From Hyphomicrobium sp. LHD-15 (GTDB lineage Bacteria; Pseudomonadota; Alphaproteobacteria; Rhizobiales; Hyphomicrobiaceae), in NCBI RefSeq assembly GCF_031157355.1, contig NZ_JAVIFT010000002.1, positions 792,501 to 856,500 on the forward strand: a stretch of 64,000 nt of DNA, given 5' to 3'. Within the stretch, counting starts at the first letter, position 1. Each line of letters opens with the position of its first letter. Both the position numbers and the translations under genes were made by a program. The notes under the pieces are model-generated. The model was not told where the DNA came from. It did not search any database and saw nothing but the letters and a program-made list of their open reading frames with translations. Below, piece after piece: positions 55,079-64,000 of this stretch.

Positions 55079-56112
55079 AGACCTTGGCAAAAGTGCCGTG
55101 CAGCGTGATCACCGGCTTTCTCGGTGCGGGCAAGACGACGCTGGTGCGGCACATCCTTCAGAATTCGTCCGGGCGCCGGCTCGCCGTTATCGTCAACGAG
55201 TTCGGCGACGTCGGCATCGATGGCGAGATCCTGAAAGGATGCGGTGCGGCGGACTGCACCGAAGATCGCATCGTCGAGCTTTCGAATGGATGCATCTGCT
55301 GCACGGTCGCCGACGATTTCGTGCCGGCCATCGAGCAGCTTTTGAACCTGCCGGAGCCGCCGGAGCACATCCTGATCGAAACCTCCGGCCTCGCGTTGCC
55401 GAAGCCGCTGGTGCAGGCGTTCAACTGGCCGGCGATCGCGTCGCGGGTGACAGTCGATGGCGTAATTGCCGTTGTCGATGGAGCGGCAGTCGCGGCCGGA
55501 CGCTTTGCCGACGATCCGGAAGCGCTTTTAAGCCAGCGCCGGGAAGATGCCTCGATCGATCACGACAATCCGCTCGAGGAGGTCTACGAGGACCAGCTGC
55601 TCTGTGCCGATCTCATCGTTCTCAACAAGACCGATCTGATGACGGGCGACGATCGCGGCCGCGTTGCGGGCGAGATCAAAGCCGTAGTGCCGCGTGCGGT
55701 CAAGATCGTCGAGGCCAAGGGCGGCGAGATCGATAGCGCGGTTCTGCTCGGGCTCGGTGCTGCGGCAGAAACGGATCTCGCTCAGCGGCCGTCGCATCAC
55801 GATCAGGAAGAAGGTCACGACCACGACGACTTCGAGACGTTCATCATCGACATCCCGCAGCTCGACCAGCCGGGCGATTTGATCGAACGCGTCAAGAAGA
55901 CCGCCGATGCGCACGACATTCTGCGCGTCAAAGGATTTGCGGAAGTGAAGGGCAAGCCGATGCGGCTCCTTATCCAGGGCGTCGGCTCGCGCTTGCAACA
56001 TCAGTTCGACAGGGCGTGGCATGCCGGTGAGAGCCGTCAGGGCCGCCTCGTCGTCATCGGGCAAAAAGGCCTCGACCGCGAAGCCATTGCGCAGTCGATT
56101 GCCGGAACCTAG
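55075..56112 (+). CDS. cobW: CobW-type GTPase metallochaperone
   Basis: 345 residues. G3E-family GTPase: P-loop VITGFLGAGKTTL (residues 11-23), the metal-binding GCICC motif (72-76), ETSGLALPKPLV, LNKTD, and a His/Asp-rich insert HHDQEEGHDHDD near residue 242, then the CobW C-terminal domain (DILRVKGFAEV). Expected to deliver Co2+ to the cobaltochelatase encoded just downstream. Confidence 0.95.
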   Translation: MKTLAKVPCSVITGFLGAGKTTLVRHILQNSSGRRLAVIVNEFGDVGIDGEILKGCGAADCTEDRIVELSNGCICCTVADDFVPAIEQLLNLPEPPEHILIETSGLALPKPLVQAFNWPAIASRVTVDGVIAVVDGAAVAAGRFADDPEALLSQRREDASIDHDNPLEEVYEDQLLCADLIVLNKTDLMTGDDRGRVAGEIKAVVPRAVKIVEAKGGEIDSAVLLGLGAAAETDLAQRPSHHDQEEGHDHDDFETFIIDIPQLDQPGDLIERVKKTADAHDILRVKGFAEVKGKPMRLLIQGVGSRLQHQFDRAWHAGESRQGRLVVIGQKGLDREAIAQSIAGT

Positions 56113-56123
56113 GCGCATCGCCG

Positions 56124-59100
56124 ATGCATTTGCTCGCTATCGATTCAGGAACGCTCGATGAAGCGGAAGCTGCGATCGATCTCGGGCAAACGCCGGCCGA
56201 CGTGGTCTGTCTTTCGTTCAGCGATAGCGATCTCTCGGCGATGGCTGCGGCTTGGCGCGCGGGACAAGGTGCCCATCCGACGTTGAGGCTCGCGAGCCTC
56301 AAGAAGCTTCGCCACCCGATGTCTGTCGATCTCTATGTCGACAGCGTTGTGGCGCACGCGAAGATCGTCATAGTGCGGAGCCTCGGCGGGCTCGACTATT
56401 GGCGTTACGGCTTCGAGCGCCTTGCCGCGCTGGCGGCGCGTCGCGGCGTGCTGCTTGTGGCGCTGCCGGGAGATGACCGGCCCGATCCCCGTCTCGTCGC
56501 GCTTTCGACCGTGGATGAAGAGTTCCGCGCGCAGTTTGAGCACTACTTCCGCGAGGGTGGTGCGCAGAACGCAGCCGGCATCTTGCGCCTTGCCGCGCGG
56601 TTGATGGGGCGTGATGTCGTCAACGACAGTCCGGTTCAGCTCGGGCCGATCATGGCGCTTTCGGAAAGCGGCGATGCCGTTCCGCTTGCGCATTATGCGG
56701 TCGGCGCATCCGGCCGGCCGGCGGCATTCGTTTTGTTCTACAAGTCGAGCTTGCTTGCGGCCGATATTGCGCCGATCACGCGGTTGCTCGCCGTGTTGCG
56801 CGACAAAGGCTTGGATGCCATCGGGATCGCGGTCACCAGTCTCAAGGATCCTGAGGTTGCCGCCGGTCTGTCCGCGTTCATCGCGCGGGCGCAACCTGCC
56901 GTCATTCTCAATGCAACCGCGTTCTCCGCGATGCGTGCGGACGATACGACGGTGCTGGATCAGGCCGATTGCGCCGTTTTGCAAGTCGCGCTCGCCGGCC
57001 ACAAAAGCGCAGCGTGGGACGCTTCGCCTCGCGGACTTTCGGCAACCGACCTCGCGATGAATGTCGTGCTGCCGGAGCTGGACGGCCGGGTGTTCACGCG
57101 CGCCGTGTCGTTCAAGGCCGAGCTGCCGTTCGACGCCGATCTCGAATACGCGGTGCAGGTTCATGCCCCGCAGGAAGATCGCATTGCCTACGTGGCCGAT
57201 CTCGCCGCAGCCTGGGCCAGGCTTCGGAGAACGCCTGCCGCATCTCGCCGCCTCGCGATCATGCTGTCGGACTATCCGGGGCGCGGGGGGCGCACGGGAT
57301 ATGCCTGCGGTCTCGATACGCCGCAAAGCGCGAATGCAATCCTCGATGCCTTGAGGAGTGCCGGCTACCACGTCGGCGCAGAGCTTCCTTCGGGGGAGGC
57401 GATCATTGCGTCGCTGTCGGGGCTCGCGGCGTCGGATACCGTCGACGTTTCCATCTCCGACTATCGGCGGTGGTTGGTGGCGTTGCCGATGCGTGTGGGA
57501 GAGGCCATCACCGCCACGTGGGGCGAGCCGGAGCAGGATCCACTCTGTTCGAACGGTTGCTTCCGATTTCGTTGTATTCGGGCCGGCAACGTCGTCGTCG
57601 TGTTGCAGCCGGATCGTGGTTCGAGCGGTGACCGGAAGTCCGGCTATCACGATACATCGGTCCCGCCGCGGCATGCCTATGTCGCGCTCTATGCCTGGCT
57701 CAGGGAGCAGGAGAAGATCGACGCGCTCGTGCATCTCGGTACGCACGGCACGCTCGAATGGCTGCCCGGCAAGGCGATTGCGCTTTCTCAGAGCTGTTTC
57801 CCCGAGGCCGTGCTCGGCCCCGTGCCGGTCATCTACCCCTTCATCGTCAATAATCCGGCGGAAGCGGTGCAGGCCAAGCGGCGGATCGCGGCCGTTACGA
57901 TCGGCCATCTCACTCCCCCGCTTTGCGAAGCCGGTTTGCATGGACCGCTCGGAGAGCTTGAAGGTCTGATCGAGGAATACGCGGATGCCGATGGCGTGGA
58001 TGCGCGGCGTCAGGCGCTTCTCGAACGGGAAATCCTGGAGCGGGCGTGGCGCTCCGGTTTGGCGGAAGATTGCGGTCTCGTGCGCAGCGAGACGCCGCGA
58101 GAGCAGATCGCGAAACTTGATGCGCAGCTTTGCGACATCAAGGATCTCGCGATCCGCGACAGCCTGCATGTTTTCGGTTGCCGGCCTTCGGACGAAGCCT
58201 CACGCAACCTCTCCGACGCGATTTCGGCGTCGCTAGGTGGATCGCAGGACGCGGCGAGTAAGGATGCGATCGAGGATCTGATAGAGGCGTGCGCAAAGCG
58301 TGAGCGAGATGGGCTGCTCGCCGCTCTCGACGGCCGGCGTGTCGCGCCGGGACCGTCCGGAGCGCCGACGCGCGGACGCCGCGACGTTCTGCCGACAGGC
58401 CGTAACCTCACCGCGACCGATCCGCGCGCGATCCCGACGCGGGTTGCGACGATCGTGGGTGCGCGCGCGGCCGAAGAGGTGGTGCGCCGCTACATGCAGG
58501 ATCACGGCGAGTATCCGCGCTCGGTCATGGTCGACCTATGGGCGTCGGCCTCTCTCAGGACGGGTGGCGACGACATCGCGCAGGCGCTCGCTTATCTCGG
58601 CGTTCGCCCGCAGTGGGATCCGGCCTCCAACCGGGTGACCGGGATCGAGGTCATTCCGCTTGCCAAAATGGACCGGCCGCGGATCGACGTCACGCTCAGG
58701 ATCTCGGGCTCGTTCCGCGACATCTTCCCGGCCCAGATCGCGCTTCTGGAACTCGCGGTTCGCCGCGTTGGCGCACAGGACGAGCCGGATGACTGGAACC
58801 CTCTTGCAGCCGAACGACGCGCAGGGCGCGATCTCGTCCGCATCTTCGGCAATGCGCCGGGCGCTTATGGCGCGGGTGCGGCAGAAGCTATTCTCGACCG
58901 GGAGGGGTCGACGCGCGCGGATATCGCGCAGGCCTATCTCGCGGCTTCGACCCATGCCTACGGCGGCGATGAACAGCCGCAACCGGCGGCGCAGCAGTTC
59001 GCGGAACGGCTGGCAGCGATCGATGCGCTTGTGCATCCGCAGGACGACAGGGAGCGCGATCTCCTGGATGGTGACGGAGTTGCCGATTTCGTCGGCGGCT

Positions 59101-59567
59101 TTGCCGCAGCGGCGGCGGAGATCGGCCGGTCCCCCAGTCTTTACCATCTCGACACCAGCAAGCCGGATACGCCGGTGGTGCGGACGGTTGAGGTCGAGAT
59201 CGCGCGGATCGTTCGAGGGCGGTTGACCAATCCGCGGTGGATTGCCGGCATGCTTAACCACGGCCATCGCGGTGTGTCCGAGGTCGCGCAGGCGGTCGAT
59301 GCGCTCTATGCTTTTGCCGTGTCTGCGCCGCTTGTTTCAAATCACCTGTTCGAAAGCGTGCATGAGGCGTATATCGCTGATGAAAGCGTTCTGGCGGCGC
59401 TTCTCGAAGCCAATCCGGCGGCAGTGCATGCGATCGTTCTGAGGCTGGAAGACGCAATCGCCAGACGTTTGTGGACGCCGCATCGTAACGCCGTGCATGG
59501 CGAACTTGCGGGGGCTCTGCAACATACCATGAGATCTGCGGCGGGCGAGGCTCGGATTGTCCCATGA
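56124..59567 (+). CDS. cobN: Aerobic cobaltochelatase subunit CobN
   Basis: 1,147 residues, somewhat shorter than the roughly 1,270 of the best-studied CobN. Motifs: SLGGLDYWRYG, LPGDDRPD, MLSDYPGRGGRTGYACGLDTP in two halves, FLYK-type segments, VPPRHAYVALYAWLRE, HLGTHGTLEWLPGKAI, SYHLDTSKPDT-like YHLDTSKPDTP and a C-terminal NPRWIAGMLNHGHRG. Large catalytic subunit inserting Co2+ into hydrogenobyrinate a,c-diamide with ATP together with CobS and CobT, which are not in this window. 11 bp after cobW; its stop overlaps the cobG start. Confidence 0.96.
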   Translation: MHLLAIDSGTLDEAEAAIDLGQTPADVVCLSFSDSDLSAMAAAWRAGQGAHPTLRLASLKKLRHPMSVDLYVDSVVAHAKIVIVRSLGGLDYWRYGFERLAALAARRGVLLVALPGDDRPDPRLVALSTVDEEFRAQFEHYFREGGAQNAAGILRLAARLMGRDVVNDSPVQLGPIMALSESGDAVPLAHYAVGASGRPAAFVLFYKSSLLAADIAPITRLLAVLRDKGLDAIGIAVTSLKDPEVAAGLSAFIARAQPAVILNATAFSAMRADDTTVLDQADCAVLQVALAGHKSAAWDASPRGLSATDLAMNVVLPELDGRVFTRAVSFKAELPFDADLEYAVQVHAPQEDRIAYVADLAAAWARLRRTPAASRRLAIMLSDYPGRGGRTGYACGLDTPQSANAILDALRSAGYHVGAELPSGEAIIASLSGLAASDTVDVSISDYRRWLVALPMRVGEAITATWGEPEQDPLCSNGCFRFRCIRAGNVVVVLQPDRGSSGDRKSGYHDTSVPPRHAYVALYAWLREQEKIDALVHLGTHGTLEWLPGKAIALSQSCFPEAVLGPVPVIYPFIVNNPAEAVQAKRRIAAVTIGHLTPPLCEAGLHGPLGELEGLIEEYADADGVDARRQALLEREILERAWRSGLAEDCGLVRSETPREQIAKLDAQLCDIKDLAIRDSLHVFGCRPSDEASRNLSDAISASLGGSQDAASKDAIEDLIEACAKRERDGLLAALDGRRVAPGPSGAPTRGRRDVLPTGRNLTATDPRAIPTRVATIVGARAAEEVVRRYMQDHGEYPRSVMVDLWASASLRTGGDDIAQALAYLGVRPQWDPASNRVTGIEVIPLAKMDRPRIDVTLRISGSFRDIFPAQIALLELAVRRVGAQDEPDDWNPLAAERRAGRDLVRIFGNAPGAYGAGAAEAILDREGSTRADIAQAYLAASTHAYGGDEQPQPAAQQFAERLAAIDALVHPQDDRERDLLDGDGVADFVGGFAAAAAEIGRSPSLYHLDTSKPDTPVVRTVEVEIARIVRGRLTNPRWIAGMLNHGHRGVSEVAQAVDALYAFAVSAPLVSNHLFESVHEAYIADESVLAALLEANPAAVHAIVLRLEDAIARRLWTPHRNAVHGELAGALQHTMRSAAGEARIVP

Positions 59568-60844
59568 GGGCCCAGCGTCAAAACTATAAAAAGGGGTGGT
59601 GCCCCGGCGTGCGGCGCCCGATGGAAACGGGTGACGGGCAGATCGTGCGCATTCGCCCGCGCGGTGGTTGCCTGCGTGCAACCGATCTTACGGAGATCGC
59701 TTCGCTCTCGCGGCTGCACGGAAATGGCCTCATCGATCTGACGCGGCGCGCCAACGTCCAGATGCGCGGCCTGACGCCTGAGAGCTTTCCGGCTTTGGTG
59801 TCGGAACTCGATCGTCTGGGGCTGGCGGATGAAACCGAGGCTGCCGAAGCCGCCCGTAACGTGATGGTCAATCCGCTCGCGGGGCTTGATCCTGCGGAAG
59901 TGATGGATGTTCGTCCGCTTGCACGCGCTGTGGAAGAGATGCTGTCGCGCAAGGTGGGCGGTTTCCGGTTTTCCGGAAAGTTTGGTTTCGTCGTGGACGG
60001 CGGTGGGCGCTTCTCGCTGGATGACGAACGAGCTGACATCCGCATTCGTGCCGTTGGCTCTGCGGAGCGGCCGCGGGTTGCGATCGGGATCGATGGTGCC
60101 GAGGGCGTGCTGTGGCTGCGGCTGCTTGAGCCGGGGCAGGTGCTTTCGGCGGTGGAGCGGCTCATCCACGCGTTCGTCGCGTTGACCGAAGAGGTCGGCG
60201 ACGTGCGTATGGTGGATGTGCCTGGGCAAGTCGTGCTTGCGATTGTGCGGGCAGTCGAAAGGTTCGGTGAGCCGGCGGGTGCGCTCGAATTCGCGCGGAC
60301 GAGCACCCAAAAAACGCTCGGCGCGATCGTGCTCGACGATGGACCGGTGGTGGTCGGACTCGCGGCGCCATTCGGTCGTGTCGAAGCGGAAGATCTGCTG
60401 GCGGTGGCGGAACGTGCAATCGCGGTCGGGGCTTCCGAGTTTCGCGTCTCGCCGTGGCGCTCGTTCTACATACCCGTTCCCGATGAGCAGGCCGCGCAGC
60501 ATCTCAGCGATTATGCGCGTTCTCATGGTTTTCTGCTGAATGCAGATGAACCACTGTTGTCCATCGACGCCTGCCCTGGTTCTCCAGCGTGTGCGTCGTC
60601 GACTGTGGACACACGGGCCGCCGCACGCGCCCTGGCGCCGCTGCTCGGGCAAATCGGATGTGTCTCCGCTCATGTGTCGGGATGCAACAAAGGCTGTGCG
60701 CGCTCGAAGCCTGCGGATCTTGTGCTGATCGGCGAGGGCGAGCAATTCCGCGTCGTTCGCAACGGCACCATCAACGGCCCGACCGTGGGCTATCTCCCGC
60801 CCGACAACATTCAGAATTTGGTCGCGCTCGCGCGCGTCTTCTAG
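59564..60844 (+). CDS. cobG: Precorrin-3B synthase
   Basis: 426 residues, nitrite/sulfite-reductase-like [4Fe-4S] flavoprotein-type monooxygenase that converts precorrin-3A to precorrin-3B with O2. Motifs: KGWCPGVRRPMETGDG, LHGNGLIDLTRRANVQMRGL in two halves, and the cluster cysteines DACPGSPAC and SGCNKGCARS. Marks the oxygen-dependent route. ATG 59564 overlaps the cobN stop (ATGA). Confidence 0.95.
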   Translation: MRAQRQNYKKGWCPGVRRPMETGDGQIVRIRPRGGCLRATDLTEIASLSRLHGNGLIDLTRRANVQMRGLTPESFPALVSELDRLGLADETEAAEAARNVMVNPLAGLDPAEVMDVRPLARAVEEMLSRKVGGFRFSGKFGFVVDGGGRFSLDDERADIRIRAVGSAERPRVAIGIDGAEGVLWLRLLEPGQVLSAVERLIHAFVALTEEVGDVRMVDVPGQVVLAIVRAVERFGEPAGALEFARTSTQKTLGAIVLDDGPVVVGLAAPFGRVEAEDLLAVAERAIAVGASEFRVSPWRSFYIPVPDEQAAQHLSDYARSHGFLLNADEPLLSIDACPGSPACASSTVDTRAAARALAPLLGQIGCVSAHVSGCNKGCARSKPADLVLIGEGEQFRVVRNGTINGPTVGYLPPDNIQNLVALARVF

Positions 60845-60857
60845 GAACACCAGCACC

Positions 60858-61490
60858 ATGCTTACGAAGCGCTCCTATATCAGCGATGGAGCCGAGATCT
60901 ATCGGAAGTCGTTCGCGATGATCCGCGAAGAGGCGGACCTTCGCAATTTCAACGGACACGCCGAGAAGATCGCTGTCCGCATGATCCATGCCTCGGGGAT
61001 GGTCGAGATCGCGTCCGACATTGTCATGTCCGACGATTTCGTCGCCAAGGGGCACGCTGCGCTTCGCGCCGGAGCGCCGATCTTCTGCGACGCCAAGATG
61101 ATCGCGCAGGGGATCACGCGCAGCCGCCTTCCTGCGAACAACGAGATCGTGTGCACGCTCGACGATCCCTCCGTTCCGGGGCTCGCTGAAAAACTCGGGA
61201 CGACCCGCTCGGCGGCGGCTCTGGAGCTGTGGCGGCCGCGCCTCGGCGGCTCGATCGTCGCCATCGGGAACGCTCCGACGGCGCTGTTCCGGTTGCTCGA
61301 AATGCTCGACGAAGGCGCGCCGCTTCCGGCGGCCATCATTGGCATTCCGGTCGGGTTCGTGGGTGCGGTGGAATCCAAGGAGGCGCTCGCCGAGGATGGA
61401 CGCGGGGCGTATCTCATCGTCAAGGGACGCAAGGGCGGAAGTGCGATGACAGTGGCGGCGATCAACGCACTGGCAAGCGAGGCCGAATGA
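60858..61490 (+). CDS. cobH: Precorrin-8X methylmutase
   Basis: 210 residues, standard length. Moves the C11 methyl group to C12 to give hydrogenobyrinate. Motifs: IYRKSFAMIREEADL, RMIHASGMVEIASDI with the catalytic His, APIFCDAKMIAQGITR, GNAPTALFRLLEML, GIPVGFVGAVESKEAL. Stop overlaps cobI start. Confidence 0.97.
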   Translation: MLTKRSYISDGAEIYRKSFAMIREEADLRNFNGHAEKIAVRMIHASGMVEIASDIVMSDDFVAKGHAALRAGAPIFCDAKMIAQGITRSRLPANNEIVCTLDDPSVPGLAEKLGTTRSAAALELWRPRLGGSIVAIGNAPTALFRLLEMLDEGAPLPAAIIGIPVGFVGAVESKEALAEDGRGAYLIVKGRKGGSAMTVAAINALASEAE

Positions 61491-62245
61491 GCGATCTCGA
61501 TCATCTTGCCGGCTCGGCCGTCGGCGGCACGCTCTATGGGATCGGTGTCGGGCCCGGCGACGTCCGGTTGTTGACGCTCAGGGCCGCGGGGCTCGTGCGG
61601 AGCGTCGATGTGCTCGCCTATTTCGCGAAGCGTGGCCGCAAGGGAAATGCGCGCAGCATCGTGAGTGCGCTCATTGCGGATGGGCGCGAGGAGCTGCGGC
61701 TCGAATATCCCGTGACGGACGAGATTCCCGTCGAGCACGACGACTACCAATCGCAGATCGCCGAATTCTACGCCGCTACTGCGGCCACGATCGAAGCGCA
61801 TCTCAGCAGCAAGCGCTCGGTCGGGCTGCTCGCCGAGGGCGATCCGTTCTTCTATGGCTCGTTCATGCACATGTGGCGGCGGCTGGACGGGCGCTATCCG
61901 GTTGAGGTGGTTCCCGGTGTCACCGGCATGTCGGGATGCTGGACGCGCGCCAATGCGCCGATCACGTGGGGTGACGACATCTTGACGGTGCTGCCCGGAA
62001 CGCTGGATGAGCATGTGTTGACCGAGCGTCTCAAGACATCGAACGCCGCGGTGATCATGAAGGTGGGGCGGAATCTCGCGAAAGTTCGGCGCGCGATCTC
62101 GGCCGCCGGGCTTCTTGCGCGGGCGATCTATGTGGAGCGCGGCACGATGCCGGAGGAGCGTATCCTTCCGCTTGCGGATCTCTCGGCAGACGTTGGACCC
62201 TATTTCGCGATGATCATCGTGCCGGGCGAGGGGCGTAAGATATGA
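61487..62245 (+). CDS. cobI: Precorrin-2 C20-methyltransferase
   Basis: 252 residues, tetrapyrrole methylase. Converts precorrin-2 to precorrin-3A with SAM. Motifs: LYGIGVGPGDVRLLTLRAAG, LLAEGDPFFYGSFMHM, VEVVPGVTGMSGCWTRA, VIMKVGRNLAKVR. ATG 61487 overlaps the cobH stop; its stop overlaps the cobJ start, so cobH-I-J are translationally coupled. Confidence 0.97.
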   Translation: MSDLDHLAGSAVGGTLYGIGVGPGDVRLLTLRAAGLVRSVDVLAYFAKRGRKGNARSIVSALIADGREELRLEYPVTDEIPVEHDDYQSQIAEFYAATAATIEAHLSSKRSVGLLAEGDPFFYGSFMHMWRRLDGRYPVEVVPGVTGMSGCWTRANAPITWGDDILTVLPGTLDEHVLTERLKTSNAAVIMKVGRNLAKVRRAISAAGLLARAIYVERGTMPEERILPLADLSADVGPYFAMIIVPGEGRKI

Positions 62246-63009
62246 CCGGTACGTTGACAGTTGTCGGATTGGGCCCATCGGGCACCGATTTTACGACGCC
62301 CTCGGTGCTGAAGGCACTGGAAGAGGCGACGGACGTCGTCGGCTACTTTACGTACGTCGATCGCCTGCCGCCGGCCGGGCCGCATCAGCGGCGTCATGCG
62401 TCGGACAATCGTGTCGAGATCGAACGGGCGCGTGTGGCTTTGTCGCTCGCGGCGGAAGGGCGGCGCGTGGTTGTCGTGTCCGGTGGCGATCCCGGCGTAT
62501 TCGCGATGGCGGCGGCTGTTTTCGAAGCGCTCGAATACGGGGAGCCTGGTTGGCGTGCGCTTGATGTGCGTGTCGAGCCGGGCATCACCGCGATGCTGGC
62601 GGCTGCCGCGCTGGCGGGAGCGCCGCTCGGCGGTGACTTCTGTGCGATTTCTTTGTCCGACAATCTCAAATCGTGGGCGACGATCGAACGGCGGCTCACG
62701 GCTGCGGCCGAAGGCGATTTCGCCATCGCCATCTACAATCCGGCCTCGCGCGCGCGGCCGGAGCAGTTGGGACGGGCCTTCGATCTTCTGCGGCGCTGCA
62801 AGCCGGCGGAAACCGTCGTGTTGTTCGTGCGAGCGGCCGGCAGCAGCGAGGCGGCGCTCGACATCACGACGCTAGGTGCGGCCGATCACACGAAGGCCGA
62901 TATGCGCACGCTCATCATCGTCGGGTCGAGCCAGACCCGGCTGATCGAGCGGGCCGACCAAACTCCGTGGGTTTACACGCCCCGCTCCGAGCAGGTGCGC
63001 GCGTCATGA
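62242..63009 (+). CDS. cobJ: Precorrin-3B C17-methyltransferase
   Basis: 255 residues, tetrapyrrole methylase carrying out methylation and ring contraction to precorrin-4. Motifs: LTVVGLGPSGTDFTTP, VVGYFTYVDRLP, VVVVSGGDPGVFAMAAAVFE, VEPGITAMLAAAALAGAPLG, ISLSDNLKSW, AIYNPASRARP. Last gene of the plus-strand cob run; its end overlaps the convergent cobK end by 37 bp. Confidence 0.97.
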   Translation: MTGTLTVVGLGPSGTDFTTPSVLKALEEATDVVGYFTYVDRLPPAGPHQRRHASDNRVEIERARVALSLAAEGRRVVVVSGGDPGVFAMAAAVFEALEYGEPGWRALDVRVEPGITAMLAAAALAGAPLGGDFCAISLSDNLKSWATIERRLTAAAEGDFAIAIYNPASRARPEQLGRAFDLLRRCKPAETVVLFVRAAGSSEAALDITTLGAADHTKADMRTLIIVGSSQTRLIERADQTPWVYTPRSEQVRAS

Positions 63010-63740
63010 TGCGCGATCAACCACGCATGGGCTTCGGCGGCCGTCGTGACGGCAGTTCCGCATGCCTTATGTGGGCGGTTGATCATGATCACGGGAAGTC
63101 CCAAGTCGCGTGCCGCTTCGATTTTTGGATAGGTCGCCGTGCCTCCGGAATTCTTGGAGACAAGAACGTCGATCCTGTTGTCGCGCAGCAGAGCCGCTTC
63201 GCTCGCGCGGTCGAACGGGCCACGGGCCGCAATGAGATCAACCTTCGGCGGAAGGCTCGCGCTGTCGGGCGCTTCGATGCTGCGGATCAGGTAGGTGTGC
63301 TGCGGCGCCGCGGCAAATGCCGCGAGGCTTTGGCGGCCGATGCTGAGGAACACGCGGCGCGGTTGGGGGCCGAGCTCCCGAGCGGCGGCGTCGGCATCGG
63401 GGACATTGGTCCAGCGGTCGCTCGCGGTGGCTTCCCATTCAGGGCGCAGGACGGTGCAAAGCGAAAGGCCGAGGCGCGTCGTTGCGGCCTGAGCGTTGGC
63501 GGAGATCCTAGCCGCGAAAGGATGCGTCGCGTCGATCACGGCTTGCGTTTTGTTGTGCTGGAGCCAGTCTACGAGCGCGTCTACGCCGCCGAAGCCGCCG
63601 ACGCGGGTTTCGATGCCGCTCGGGAGCGCGTTTGCCGTGCGGCCGGCGAGAGACAGGATCGGATGAAGCCTTCCGTCGCCCGCGATGTGGCGGACAAGCT
63701 CGGATGCTTCCGACGTGCCTCCGAGGATCAAGATGCGCAT
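62973..63740 (-). CDS. cobK: Precorrin-6A reductase
   Basis: 255 residues from ATG 63740. NAD(P)H-dependent reductase of the corrin pathway: N-terminal RILILGGTSEASELV, SLAGRTANALPSG, IDATHPFAARISANA, VFLSIGRQSLAAFA, LVSKNSGGTATYPKIEAA. The longer frame to 63917 lies across cobL and is rejected. Transcribed against both neighbours: its 3' end overlaps cobJ, and its start codon overlaps that of cobL. Confidence 0.95.
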   Translation of the reverse strand: MRILILGGTSEASELVRHIAGDGRLHPILSLAGRTANALPSGIETRVGGFGGVDALVDWLQHNKTQAVIDATHPFAARISANAQAATTRLGLSLCTVLRPEWEATASDRWTNVPDADAAARELGPQPRRVFLSIGRQSLAAFAAAPQHTYLIRSIEAPDSASLPPKVDLIAARGPFDRASEAALLRDNRIDVLVSKNSGGTATYPKIEAARDLGLPVIMINRPHKACGTAVTTAAEAHAWLIAHHDARTCSERGV

Positions 63741-64000
63741 TGACGACAAACCTGAAAGCGAACAGGCCGCAACTTGCACGCCTCGGCGCTGGTTGTCCAT
63801 CATCGGTCTCGGCGAAGATGGGCTCGACGCGCTTTCTCCAACGGCACGGCTTCTCATCGAGCGCGCCGAGGTCGTGATCGGCGGGAGCCGGCATCTCGAA
63901 CTCGTGCGGGGGGCCATTCGCGGAAAGGCCTGGCCGTGGCCAAGCCCGATCAGCGAGGCGTGGCGGCAACTCGAAAAGATGCGGGGGCGCTCCGTCGTCG
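63733..64000 (+). CDS. cobL: Precorrin-6Y C5,15-methyltransferase (decarboxylating), N-terminal part
   Basis: The first 89 codons are in the window. After a short leader comes RRWLSIIGLGEDGLDALSPTARLLI, VVIGGSRHLELV and KAWPWPSPISEAW, the N-terminal tetrapyrrole-methylase part of CobL. GAGG lies 6 nt before ATG 63733. CobL methylates C5 and C15 and decarboxylates the C12 acetate. The rest is cut off by the window edge. Confidence 0.93.
   Translation, partial: MRIDDKPESEQAATCTPRRWLSIIGLGEDGLDALSPTARLLIERAEVVIGGSRHLELVRGAIRGKAWPWPSPISEAWRQLEKMRGRSVV

Noticed and set aside
56145-58169. 674-codon minus-strand open frame opposite cobN
   Set aside because: Antisense shadow; cobN motifs on the plus strand are continuous.

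Overview
The window looks like a GC-rich alphaproteobacterial chromosome, most likely Hyphomicrobiales. The basis is codon style, an aerobic (cobF/cobG/cobN-type) cobalamin pathway, short overlapping operons and an alphaproteobacterial exopolysaccharide (EPS) gene set. Genus is not determinable by eye. No rRNA, tRNA, CRISPR array or insertion sequence was seen.

Region 1 (1-24 kb) is an EPS locus with lipopeptide-type genes set into it. It holds the N-terminus of a Wza-like export protein (cut by the window edge), several glycosyltransferases (families GT2, GT4 and GT26), and an unusual Gfo/Idh/MocA-SDR fusion. It also holds a Wzz-like copolymerase with a P-loop-degenerate CpsD-like partner, a complete dTDP-L-rhamnose operon (rfbCBDA) ended by a clear intrinsic terminator, and a polyprenyl-phosphate sugar-1-phosphate transferase. 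Between these lie a FAAL-PCP-C-A-PCP-TE lipopeptide synthetase, an SGNH-like exported protein directly behind it, and a flavin reductase.

Region 2 (24-37 kb) holds a one-module reducing PKS (KS-AT-KR-DH-ACP-TE). Convergent to it are an NRPS with an N-terminal formyltransferase and a luciferase-like monooxygenase embedded in its adenylation domain, and a phosphopantetheinyl transferase gene that has lost its catalytic Lys-Glu motif and is frameshifted.

Region 3 (36.8-45.7 kb) is the most unusual part. A same-strand set runs UDP-glucuronate decarboxylase (UDP-xylose synthase), then a 1,897-residue protein built almost wholly of an octapeptide repeat (x-L-[ST]-x-x-Q-[ILV]-x), then a TPR/O-GlcNAc-transferase-like GT41 enzyme only 70 bp downstream. 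I read this as a candidate undescribed cytoplasmic protein O-glycosylation system with its own giant Ser/Thr-rich substrate. The pairing and architecture are seen directly; the function is inferred.

Region 4 (46-64 kb) is the aerobic cobalamin regulon. It has an isolated cobF, a cobalamin riboswitch with a sigma70-like promoter ahead of a TonB-dependent receptor and a PepSY membrane protein, and cobO-cobQ on the minus strand. A second promoter/riboswitch precedes cbtB-cbtA-DUF1636-cobW-cobN-cobG-cobH-cobI-cobJ. Then come cobK (minus) and the start of cobL (plus), whose start codons share one palindromic 8-mer. Together these genes cover cobalt and corrinoid uptake, cobalt insertion, ring methylation and contraction, and amidation/adenosylation steps.
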